Of a DNA stretch of 64,000 nt, positions 55,354 through 64,000 are shown one piece after another. The translations under genes and the position numbers were made by a program. Each line of letters begins with the position of its first letter. Position 1 is the first letter of the stretch. Where the stretch lies: assembly GCF_031877795.1 (NCBI RefSeq), contig NC_133970.1, forward strand, positions 46,761,930 to 46,825,929, in the 5' to 3' direction. This DNA is from Strix aluco. Lineage: Eukaryota; Chordata; Aves; Strigiformes; Strigidae. Below the pieces are notes generated by a model that was not told the DNA's origin, searched no databases, and saw nothing but the letters and a program-made list of their open reading frames with translations.

Positions 55354-58045
55354 TGGCCATTGATGAGCAGCCCATCCTCAAACTTAAATGGAAATTAGAA
55401 ACGCCTGTGTGGATAGATCAATGGCCATTGAAACAGGAAAGGCTGCAAATCGTCCATCACTTAGTTACAGAGCAATTACAAGCGGGTCACATTGTCCCTT
55501 CACAAAGTGCCTGGAATACTCCGATTTTTGTTATTCCCAAGAATAACAAATGGTGATTGTTGCATGATTTAAGAGCGGTCAATGCAGTAATGGAACCCAT
55601 GGGATCCTTGCAGCCAGGACTGCCTTCTCCTTCGATGATACCAAAGTATTGGTCAATATTGATCATTGATCTAAAGGATTGTTTTTTCACCATTCCACTT
55701 CATGAGGCTGATAGAGAGAAATTTGCATTCTCTGTTCCATCTATTAATAAGGCCGAGCCAGCAAAACGTTATCATTGGGTAGTGTTGCCTCAAGGAATGA
55801 AAAATTCACCTGCTATGTGTCAAATTTTCGTTGCCTGGACATTAAAACCAATTAGAAAAAGGTTTCCCCAATTAATCATTTATCATTACATGGACGATAT
55901 ATTAATAGCTGGTAAGGACATGCAACCAGAAGTCATATTAAGTAATTTGCATGCAGAATTGTCAAAAAGGGGCCTTCGAGTAGCCCCTGAAAAAGTACAG
56001 TTTACTTCACCCTGGAAGTATCTAGGGTGGATCATAACTGATGCTACCATTCGACCTCAGAAATTAAAGATCAATACAGATATTCACACACTAAATGATG
56101 TACAGAAAATGATTGGAGACATTCAATGGGTTAGAAATTTGTGTGGAATCACAAATGATGATCTAAAACCATTAATACCCTTATTGAGCACTACTGTACA
56201 GGCCGATACAAAGAGAACCTTGACACAGGAACACAAGATTGCCTTACAAAAAATTACAAATAAAATAGAGTCCTACCATACACAGAGATTACAATTAGAA
56301 CTCCCATTACAATTGATGATTGTTAATAGCGGCGGAAACAGACAATACCCATTAGCTATCATTATACAATAGGATTCAGAACAGAAACAACCATTACGTA
56401 TTCTAGAGTGGGTCTTCACAGCATACACTCCTAAGAAAACAGTAACTACAAGAGCAGAATTACTATTGCAATTGATCATGCAAGGTAGAAATAGAATTAT
56501 TGAGATCTCAGGCGCAGATCCCCAAACTATTGTTGTTCCCCTGGTACAAGAATATTTGGAATGGCTGCTCAGACACTCAGAAGTGTTGCAAATTGCTCTT
56601 GAAAATTACCCTGGTCAGCTGTCCAATGTCTACCCAGCCCATCGTCTATTACCATTATTAATGAACCAAACAATTGAAACTTTTCCAATAAAATCAGAAA
56701 TACCAGTTCAAGGGCTAACAGTTTTTACAGATGCTAGAAAAAAGTCAAAGCGAGCTGCATGTACCTGGTTAGAAGAAGAGGAATGGAAATATCATATTAT
56801 TCAGGACCAACAAGAAGATTCTTTACAAACGTTAGAACTCCAAGTGGTTTTGTGGGTATTTTTATCCTGGCCAGATGTAGGATTAAATGTAGTATCTGAC
56901 TCATTATATGTAGTGGGAATAGTGAAGCGGATTGAACGTGGCCAAGTAAAGGAAGTAAAAAATGAACGTTTAGGGAAACTGCTTCAACAGTTAGCTCACA
57001 CTCTTAATCAGAGGGAAGTTCTCTATTTTATTACTCATATCAGAAGTCACCAATCTAAGGAGGGGTTAGGCTATAGAAATGACTTAGCCGATCAGCTGGT
57101 TGCTCCAGCCTGGTCTGGACCTTCTCCAGATTTGTTTGCACAAGCTAGAGAATCTCACAACTTTTTTCATCAGTCAGCAAAAATGTTACATAGACAATTC
57201 AAAATTCCTCTTGTAGACGCGAAAGGAATTATTCTCTCCTGCCCGTCCTGTCAGAAAATAGGGTTTGGCCTCGGAACAGGGGTCAACCCACGGGGCCTGT
57301 CACCTTTGCAACTATGGCAAATGGATGTCACTCACATAGCTGAATTTGGTAGATTAAAATATGTACATGTTGTTATTGATACCTTTTCTATAGCCGTTTG
57401 GCTACAGCCCAAACTGGAGAAACAGCAAAACATGTCGAGAAACATTTATATAGTTCCTTTGCAGTGCTTAGAATACCACGAGAGATCAAAACAGACAATA
57501 GTCCTGCATATATTTCTAGTCGCTTTCAACGTTTTTGTATTTTATGGGGTATCAAACACTACACAGGAATTCCACATTCTCCCACTGGACAGGCAATCAT
57601 TGAACGTGCCCATCAAACTCTGAAGCAACTGCTTCAAAAACAAAAAGAGGGAATGTTAGGAATGATGCCAGCTGAATGTTTAAACAAAGCTTTGTATGTT
57701 TTAAATTTTCTGTGACTTACAGGGACGCGTCAGGAACCTCCAATGATGATTCACAGTTTAGCACTAAAGGGTGATGCCAAACAGTCTATGGGCACACAGC
57801 AACCGTTGGTCATGTTCAAAGATTTAAGCACAGGCCAATGGGAGGGACCTGTTAAAGTACAACTAACTGGCAGAGGTTATATGTGTTTGCTTACAGATCA
57901 TGGCTTGTGGTGGGTTCCATTCGCTGGGTACGGCCTTGGAAAAGAGATCAAGTTTGTGACTCTAAGCCTCGTGATGGTTCTGACAGTGATTAATGCTCAT
58001 CCAGCAAACATATGGGCTCAAAGATGTGGCTTAGACAAAATGTAG
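55350..58045 (+). pseudogene. pol: pol of ERV-D (RT, RNase H, integrase)
   Basis: RT begins near [17 protein letters not shown] and contains LIDLKDCFFTIPL and YHYMDDILIA (YMDD intact). RNase H has FTDARKK and VSDSLYVV. Integrase has the H-H-C-C site (ESHNFFHQ, then CPSCQ), WQMDVTH, KTDNSPAY and GQAIIERAH. Breaks are TGA 55554-55556 and TAG 56370-56372, a frame change near 57370-57420 in the integrase core, and TGA 57713-57715. The C-terminal domain (GQWEGPVKVQLTGRG) runs on to about 57950. The start is approximate, as pol is entered by frameshifting from pro; I could not identify the second slippery site. Confidence 0.88.
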
Positions 58046-58578
58046 TTATTAATAAGGATGAAATGCTATAAGAATGTCTGTATTCAACTTTCCTTGTTTA
58101 GCAGTATTAAGAAGACAGACCTCAAGTGTTTAACCTTATTAGAAACTCCCTTGGTTTTCCCCCTTGAGTGGTGGCCAGGCTCTGGGTGGAACCCAACAGG
58201 AGGATGAGATCAGATGTTTCCGCTCAAAGAAAGTTGCCAGTTATTTTGGCCTGTTGATTTAGATATATGAGGCTGGACCTGCTTGCAGCGATGTTGGATG
58301 CCTCACCTACGGATGGACGCATCGCGTAGGACTTTCCAGTTTGCGAGGAAGGGCACTCTAAATTCTCGCTGCATCCAGGGTTCCCCAGCAATTGCGGATC
58401 TGAATGTTAGTACCCATTACGGGATGGTTGAAGGAATTGTTAAAAGGAGTAATCATTGTAATTATTATGATTAGTGTGCTTGCTGTTATTTTGCCATGCT
58501 TAAATTTTCGCATTGGACAATCATTGTGGAAAAGCTTACAAGGAGTTTGGATTGCTCAAAAACAAAAAGAGGGATATC
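57950..58578 (+). pseudogene. env: env remnant of ERV-D
   Basis: Only the ends seem to remain: a hydrophobic signal-like stretch (VTLSLVMVLTVINAHP near 57955-58010) and, at 58420-58575, a membrane anchor (GVIIVIIMISVLAVILP) followed by a short basic tail ending next to the LTR. The 400 bases between hold no recognisable envelope motif. A complete env would need about 1.5-1.8 kb, so more than half is deleted. Confidence 0.65.
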
Positions 58579-58958
58579 TGGGGATTCTAAAGGATTTCCT
58601 GCTGGGAAATCGGCATGTGAGCAATCCTGCATATGAGCAAGACTGGCAAAGCCTCAGCTTCGGCGAGGATGTGACGAGGAGATGACCCTGGAAGAATGAG
58701 GAAGAACCCAGGAAGTTAAACAACTTCAGGGTGTTGGTCTGGACAGAGAAGAAGTTTGTACAATGTCGATGTGGCAGTTCTCAGCCAATCAGAAGAGAGC
58801 TTAAGGAGCATGTGCAAAGCTAACTGTCCAATCAGAAAGAATTGTACCATGTGATTGTATCATGTGATTTTCACCAGCATTATAAAAGGCTTTCTTCACC
58901 ACAATAAAATTGGCATTGCTTAATCACACTGGTTGTCCGCATGTCCATTTCTCCCGCA
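58579..58958 (+). repeat. 3' LTR of ERV-D (380 bp)
   Basis: It opens TGGGGATTCTAAAGG after a purine-rich AAAAAGAGGGA and ends TTTCTCCCGCA. U5 differs more from the 5' copy (ACTGGTTGTCCGCATG against TGTGTGATCATTCGCATG) than U3 does. Confidence 0.9.
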
Positions 58959-59096
58959 GGTGCCATGTAAGCACTACTCAGCAGTAGCCACACCACCAGT
59001 GTGCTATCAACACCCTGCCAGCTCCCAACATCAAACACAGCACCATGAGGGCTGCTACAGGGGAAAACCAATTCCGGCTCAGCCAGACCCAGTACA
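58959..59096 (-). repeat. Family K LTR, U3-side fragment (right half)
   Basis: On the minus strand it begins TGTACTGGGTCTGGCTGAGC and contains GCAGCCCTCATGGTGCTGTG and GGCTACTGCTGAGTAGTGCT, matching the U3 start of the LTR at 26744-27340. It is followed by CAGGT (59097-59101), the same five bases that precede the left fragment at 33763. Confidence 0.75.
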
Positions 59097-59101
59097 CAGG
59101 T

Positions 59102-59219
59102 GAATGCTAATGTATGTGGGAAATGCAGCTCCTTCAGATACTGTAAAACTGCCACGTAAAGCTGCTTCTCCCAAATGGAGTTAAAATCAAGCACTTGCTT
59201 GGGTATCAGCTTCTAGGCT
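59102..59219. other. Short flank without a recognised feature
   Basis: About 118 bases between the family K fragment and the next LTR. By the nest model it was originally continuous with the sequence ending at 33757. Confidence 0.4.
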
Positions 59220-59868
59220 TGTTACCCTGAACAAAAGGCCTTATTTGGAGTTGCTTAAACTTTATGTCGTGGTACCCATGGGAAAGAATGTATTGTTTAC
59301 CGGGAATTGTAGGCCGCAAAAGTGTTTCTTATCACACATTGCAGGCCCCAGAAATGCTTCTCATCGCACCCAAGGCCACTTAGTATGTATTATTATCCAT
59401 ATAAGTGTTTCTCATCAAACACAAGGACAAATCGGACACACCAGATAGGTCGCTCTGTTCTTCAAACCATCAACAATAATTAGTAAGGAACTTCTAATCA
59501 GGAGCTACCGTCCTTGAAGAAGAGAAACATCCTGGGACATGGAAGCTTGTTAAAATGGTTTTACGTAGATCAGCTTAAGACCCCTGCCCAGATACAGACC
59601 CCTACCCTTTGAGCTTGCGCAGAAAGTTAAAAACCCACTGTATGTTACTAACCAATAAGGGATAGAAGCAACTAACCAATAATCATGATAGAAAACATGT
59701 AATAACATAGTTTGGAGTGTATAAATACTTTGAAGTTCCTTGGTGGGTGTGCTTGGTTTGCAGATGCTTTCCACCTAGCACCCTGTGCAGAATAAAGCAC
59801 TATCTCCCCTCTAAACTAATTTCTGTCTTCAAGAGTCTTTATTTCAAGTGAGTCTTTTTTAGGTAACA
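59220..59868 (+). repeat. Solo LTR with perfect 7-bp inverted ends (649 bp)
   Basis: It opens TGTTACC and closes GGTAACA, exact inverted repeats, flanked by GGCT at 59216-59219 and 59869-59872. It has a TATA box (GTGTATAAATAC near 59718) and GAATAAAGC (near 59790). A related partial LTR ends at 26325. The 4-bp duplication suits a class I element. Confidence 0.85.
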
Positions 59869-60052
59869 GGCTGAATTTTATAAAACACATTATTTCTTAA
59901 AAGAATTAACATAAAAACCACCCCCAAACCATCCTTTTCAGCTTCCTTCTGGGGGAATATTGTAAGTGAACGATGTCCCAAAAACCTGCAAAAAAATTGG
60001 TTGTGTGTCCTCCAGAGACCAGTGTTGTCTGAGCAGTTTGTGAATGCTAAGG

Positions 60053-60897
60053 TGTGCTGGGTTTGTCTGGCAGGGTTTTTTGTAGCGGGGGAGGAGGCTA
60101 CAGCAGTGGCCCCCTGTGAAAAGCTTCTCAGAGCTCCCCCTGTTACTGATTTGTTATTAATTTGAGCTGATTTTAATGATTTTTGGTGATTTGGATTTAA
60201 ATAAGGAATGATTTAGAGTAACCATACAACCAGTTATGCTGCTACAAAGTCCTTTGTAAAGTCCCAGGCTAAGGCCGCGTAGGCCGGTAATAGTCATTGA
60301 CCAGATTTCTATTCAAAGAATAAGACTCATGACCAGGCACTATTGTTAGGCTGTTCGTTAAGGACAATTTATTGCCCTGTAGATCAGGTTTTCTAAAAGA
60401 CACATTGTGAAAGGCCCTCGAAGCATGTTAAAATTGCAATGAGAGCCAAAGTCCTTGAGTCAAGGACATTGGAGAGTCTTTCTTTTGAGTCAGTAGTCCG
60501 TGGTGGTCGCAAAAGCAGCCCCCCGACTCATTTCAGGGCTCAAGTGCGCATGACCGGACAGGGGTGGGAATAAGAAAATGAGTTACAGGAATTATCATGT
60601 TTATGTATGAGAACTTGATTAACATGCATTACTGTATCCAATATAAGCAGCATGCTACACGGGTTAGGTGTGCGTTGTTGGTGAGATGACTCCCCTGCGC
60701 ACCCAGCCGTTAATAAAGGAGTGTCTGCTTATCTACATCACATTGGTGTCGATAAGTTCTTTTATCCCGTTTTGGTGACACCCTGGGTCAAAGTCAGAAC
60801 TGCCTTTGCACTAAGGCCGAGCCAATTAGCGATGGTGGTTGCGCCTCTGTGATAACGTATTTAAGAAGGGGAACCTGAGAGTTGTGAAGACGAGTTG
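60053..60897 (+). repeat. Family L LTR fragment, split by a solo LTR and cut by ERV-E
   Basis: 60053-60140 (TGTGCTGGGTTTGTCTGGC) and 60781-60897 (GTATTTAAGAAGGGG) match the first part of the LTR at 21925-22182. The rest is displaced by the ERV-E insertion at 60898. Its remainder may lie beyond the window. Confidence 0.7.
60141..60780 (+). repeat. Solo LTR, gamma-ERV type, about 640 bp
   Basis: It opens TGTTACTGATTTG and closes TTTTGGTGACA, with class I LTR features: CAATATAAGCAGC (TATA-like, near 60640), GACTCCCCTGCGCACCCAGC and GTTAATAAAGGAG. The flanks are C-rich on both sides (CCCC against CCCT), so the target duplication cannot be fixed exactly. Confidence 0.75.
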
Positions 60898-61136
60898 TGT
60901 CCTGGTTTCAACCAGGATGGAGTTAATTTTCATTGGAGTATTTCATACCATGTGATGTCATGTCCAGGGGGGTGGGCTGTTACTGTTGTTCTCTTATTAT
61001 ATTTAGTAAATTCTTTCTTTTACTCAACCCACGAATTGTCTTCTTTTGTCCCTCCCCTATCTTACCAGAGGGGGGAGGGGGAGGTGAACGGCCGGCCACG
61101 TAGCGTCTGGCTGCCGGCTGAGTTCAAACCTCCACA
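60898..61136 (+). repeat. 5' LTR of ERV-E (shortened)
   Basis: It opens TGTCCTGGTTTCAACCAGG and ends AACCTCCACA five bases before the primer site. At 239 bp it seems internally deleted compared with avian LTRs of this type (for example 597 bp at 26744): the U3 start is joined to CATACCATGTGATGTCATG. No complete TATA box remains in the expected place. Confidence 0.75.
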
Positions 61137-61141
61137 GTTTT

Positions 61142-61159
61142 TGGCGCCCAACGTGGGGC
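61142..61159 (+). other. Primer binding site of ERV-E, tRNA-Lys1,2
   Basis: TGGCGCCCAACGTGGGGC is an exact match to the known Lys1,2 primer site. Confidence 0.92.
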
Positions 61160-61204
61160 ACGGAGGCTTTTCTTTTTGTTTGAGATAACAACAAAACAGG
61201 TAAA

Positions 61205-62620
61205 ATGTGGATTTCTTGGCTCCTTAAGATCTTATCACCTCATATGCAATACGTGTTTCCCATGCTGTTGCTCACCTTCCGTGAGAGGTGGGTTAAGGTT
61301 TTGTTTCTGTTGTACTATGTGATGCTCATCTATGATAGCATGCGGTCATCGGTCCTGGGGCTATTTACAGCTGTGTTTGAGAAATTTGGGGGGTTCAAAT
61401 ATCTGTGGAATGTTGACCTAAACATGGTTACCGTGCTGTTAGGAGTTAGTGTTTTCCTGCATGTGGTTCAGGTTTTGTTTATGGTTAAGCTACTATTTAA
61501 GAGTAACCAAGCAACAGAGACTGCAGCCACTACAAGCCCGACCACAGGCGCTGAAGCTGAACCAGAGAACCAACCCACAACAGTGTCAGTTGCTCCCAGA
61601 CAGAAGAAGAAATACACAAAAAAATCCCGTCGCAGTGTACAGGGTGATGATGAACCAGGCCCACCACGAGAACAGGAGGAGGCAGAGCCAGTGATAGTCA
61701 CCCAATCCTTGTCCTTGAGTGAGTTGCGAGACATAAGAAAAGATTACGGCCGCCATCCAGCTGAGCAACTCGTTACCTGGCTGCTGCGGTGCTGGGATAG
61801 CGGGGCCAGTAGCATGGAACTAGAGGGCAGGGAGGCGAGGCAGCTGGGATCCCTGTCTAGGGAAGGGGGCATTGACAAAGCCATTTGAAAGGAGACACAA
61901 AATCTCAGTCTCTGGAGGCGACTTCTGTCAAGTGTGAGGGAGAGGTATCCCGTCAAGGACGACTTGACATGTCGACCAAGAAAGTGGACCACTATGGAAA
62001 GAGGCATTCAATACTTGAGGGAGCTAGCTGTGTGGGAGGTAGTTTACTATGACCCAGATAATGCACGGCTACCCACAGAGCCAGATGAAGTCCAATGCAC
62101 CCGGCCCATGTGGAGGACTTTTGTACGGAGCACACCCTCATCATATGCCAGTGCATTAGCACTAATGGAATGGAAAGATGAAGAGGGACCAACAGTGGAT
62201 GAACTGGCTCGCCGACTACGACAATATGAAGAAAGTGTCTCTTCCCCCATCATCGCGGCTGTGAAACAATTATCTCAAGATGTCCAGCAACTTAAGGAGG
62301 ACCTGTCCTACTCCCCGCCTGCACAGACCAGAATCTCGGCTATTAGGAGCAATCGTTTCTCTACTCAAGAGAACCAGTATACACCACGGTGGAAGCTGTG
62401 GCATTGCCTGCGTGACCATGGAGAAGACATGAAGAAATGGGATGGAAAACCTACCTACCTCCTAGAAGAGCGGGTATGTGAGCTGGAAGGAAGAACAAGT
62501 ACAGAAGGTCGTCCTTTCAGGAGAAATGCTGCTCCGATTTCCAGTAATCAAGATGAGGCTGAAACCCGTGCACACCACACTAACCCATTTGCCATTAGCA
62601 GGTATTATGACCAACATTAG
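61205..62620 (+). pseudogene. gag: gag of ERV-E with hydrophobic N-terminus, one TGA
   Basis: ATG at 61205 follows the leader. Residues 1-100 contain two or three hydrophobic segments (about 10-20, 33-45 and 75-98), which look like membrane spans, and there is no Gly 2 for myristoylation. A basic, Pro/Thr-rich linker (about 100-150) follows, then a helical region with LVTWLLRCWDSGASS. TGA 61886-61888 interrupts it; the same frame goes on without a shift to TAG 62618-62620. A coiled-coil-like stretch (AVKQLSQDVQQLKEDL) lies near 62260-62307. I see no zinc knuckle. Confidence 0.75.
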
Positions 62621-64000
62621 AGGGGCCCTGCCTCCAGCCAGGCGGAGGACAGGGACAACCAAGTTTACTGGACTCTGTGGATTCGATGGCCTGGCACATC
62701 TGACCCCCAGCAGTATAAGGCTTTAGTGGACACTGGTGCTCAATGCACCATAATGCTGTCAGATTTTAAAGGAGCAGAACCCATTTGTATTTCAGGAGTG
62801 ACAGGGGGGTCTCAACAGTTGACTGTATTGGAGGCCGAGGTGAGCCTAAGTGGAAAAGAGTGGGAAAAACACCCCATTGTGAGTGGCCCAGACGCTCCAT
62901 GTATTCTTGGCATAGATTATCTCAGGAGAGGGTATTTTAATGACCCAAGAGGGTATCAGTGGGCTTTTGGTATAGCTGCCTTGGAAACAGGAGGACTTAA
63001 ACAGCTGTTTGTGTTACCTGGTCTCTCAGAGGATCCTTCTGTTGTGGGATTTCTGAGGGTTGAAGAACAACGGGTGCCAACTGCCACTACAACCGTGCAC
63101 CGATGGCAATACTGCACCAATTGAGACGCTGTAATCCCTATCCATAGACTGACTTGTCAACTAGAGAGCCAAGGAGTCATCAGCAAGACGCGCTCCCCCT
63201 TTACAGCCCCATATGGCCAGTGCGAAAGTCTAATGGAGAGTGGAGATTGACAGTAGACTATTGTGGCCTGAATGAAGTCACGCCACCGCTGAGTGCTGCT
63301 GTGCCAGACATGTTGGAACTGCAGTATGAACTAGAGTCGAAGGTGGCTGTGGGTGCGTATGCTGGGTTTACTGAACTTTCCGCCCATACTGACAATGGAA
63401 AAGCACAACCAGCACTCGGGTCAGAAGATTAACGACGTCTAAAAGCAAGAAATAGTTACAAGAAGGCCAGAAGAAAAGAATGTGCTCGTTAAGGAAGAAA
63501 CTGATAAAGAAGGGACCTTTTGGAATTGCAAAAGCAGGAACTTATCTACTGGCTGTGTGCGGGTAGCAATGTTTGTGGAAAGTACCGAGGGGAGCTATTT
63601 TTAGAATGCACAGCAGTATATAAGGGCTTGCTGCTATTTTTAGAAGGCACAAGAGTATATAAGGGCTTGCTTGCTAATAAAGTTTGAGCTTGACTTCCAA
63701 TCATATTGATTGTCTGTGGTCTTGTCTCCTGTGGCCTGCACGGGATTTCGTCCCCACAGGTGGCCAAGTGGTACGCCACGATTGATATTGCCAACGCATT
63801 TTTCTCCATCCCTCTGGTAGCAGAATGCAGGCCACAGTTTGCTTTTACCTGGAGGGGTGTCCAATACACCTGGAATCGGCTGCCCCAGGGGTGGAAACAC
63901 AGTCCCACCATTTGCCATGGACTGATCCATGCTGCACTGGAACAAGGTGAAGCCCCAGAACATTTACAATACATTAATGACATCATTATATGGGGTGATA
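62621..64000 (+). pseudogene. pol: pro-pol of ERV-E (protease and RT, incomplete)
   Basis: After the gag TAG the same frame continues to protease with ALVDTGAQCT and CILGIDYL. TGA 63122-63124 and a one-base shift near 63195-63205 follow. RT then reads PIWPVRKSNGEWRLTVDY up to ELESK and is cut by a solo LTR (63348-63758). It resumes at 63759 with AKWYATIDIANAFFSIPL, the first catalytic Asp region, and reaches QYINDIIIWGD at the window end. The catalytic box is YIND where YxDD is needed, a single-base change (AAT for GAT) that should abolish RT activity. Confidence 0.88.
63348..63758 (+). repeat. Solo LTR (411 bp) inside ERV-E RT
   Basis: It runs TGTGGGTGCGTATGC to TTCGTCCCCACA, flanked by GGTGGC at 63342-63347 and 63759-63764, a 6-bp duplication as made by alpha- or betaretroviral integrases. 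Removing the LTR and one copy of GGTGGC restores the RT reading order. It has two TATATAAG boxes in a 39-bp tandem duplication and one GCTAATAAAG signal. Its sequence does not match the LTRs of ERV-A to ERV-D. Confidence 0.92.

Larger units (their letters stand above)
51951..58958 (+). mobile_element. ERV-D: betaretrovirus-like provirus
   Basis: Two LTRs of 381 and 380 bp, a tRNA-Lys-like primer site, gag, a separate pro frame with dUTPase, and pol are present. The env is mostly deleted. A dUTPase joined to protease and two frame changes (gag to pro, pro to pol) are betaretroviral hallmarks. I see no target duplication: the left flank is the ERV-B LTR and the right flank an older family K LTR, so a deletion or recombination must have removed one junction. 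Several nonsense codons and frameshifts show it is inactive. Confidence 0.9.
60898..64000 (+). mobile_element. ERV-E: ERVL-like provirus, 3' part beyond the window
   Basis: A short 5' LTR, an exact tRNA-Lys primer site, gag with a hydrophobic N-terminus, protease and RT are present up to the window end. The RT motifs (WPVRKSNGEWRLTVDY, RLPQGWKHSPTICHG) are of the ERVL kind. One TGA in gag, one TGA after protease, a one-base shift before RT, an altered catalytic box and an LTR insertion mark it as inactive. Confidence 0.85.

Noticed and set aside
1..64000. CRISPR arrays, tRNA and rRNA genes
   Set aside because: No regularly spaced short repeats and no tRNA- or rRNA-like sequence. The window is vertebrate in character, and the tRNA-like strings are retroviral primer sites.

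Overview
The window looks like a bird genome, probably an accessory, repeat-dense stretch. The evidence is CR1 LINE 3' ends (FADD-motif reverse transcriptase, octamer tails) at four or five places and a dense mix of LTRs and endogenous retroviruses (ERVs) of avian type. I found no host protein gene, tRNA, rRNA or CRISPR array. Such a pile of nested, partly young ERVs would suit a W chromosome or another low-recombination region, but that is inference.

Layout. 1-7185 is the 3' part of a gammaretrovirus-like provirus (ERV-A, + strand): gag from its second base, pol, env and 3' LTR. 7.2-11.75 kb holds solo LTRs inserted in CR1 fragments, one LTR inside another. 11.76-21.9 kb is AT-rich DNA with one CR1 tail and homopolymers. 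21.9-33.8 kb has solo LTRs of several families, two of them split by CR1 insertions. 33.76-59.10 kb is a nest: an old LTR (K family) flanked by CAGGT on both sides holds ERV-B (gamma-like, - strand). ERV-B holds ERV-C (alpharetrovirus-like gag-pol, + strand) in its integrase gene, and ERV-B abuts ERV-D (betaretrovirus-like, + strand). 59.2-64 kb has two more solo LTRs and the 5' part of an ERVL-like element (ERV-E), whose reverse transcriptase is split by a 411-bp solo LTR.

The proviruses are broken in different ways. ERV-A has many nonsense codons. ERV-B is interrupted by ERV-C and has an altered protease active site, yet keeps an uninterrupted 846-codon env that is unrelated in form to the env of its sister ERV-A. 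ERV-C is the youngest: by eye its two 312-bp LTRs differ at one base, and its only visible coding lesions are one C-run frame change and two TGA codons. It combines an alpharetrovirus-like gag, a tRNA-Phe primer site and a gamma-type env. ERV-D has lost most of env and its protease active site. ERV-E has stops, a frameshift and an altered RT catalytic motif.

Translation-recoding signals are visible. In ERV-A and ERV-B, gag and pol share a frame and are separated by UGA followed by C. In ERV-C and ERV-D, slippery heptamers GGGAAAT and GGGAAAC lie in the correct frame for a -1 shift from gag to pro. All family names rest on motifs and memory, not on a database search.
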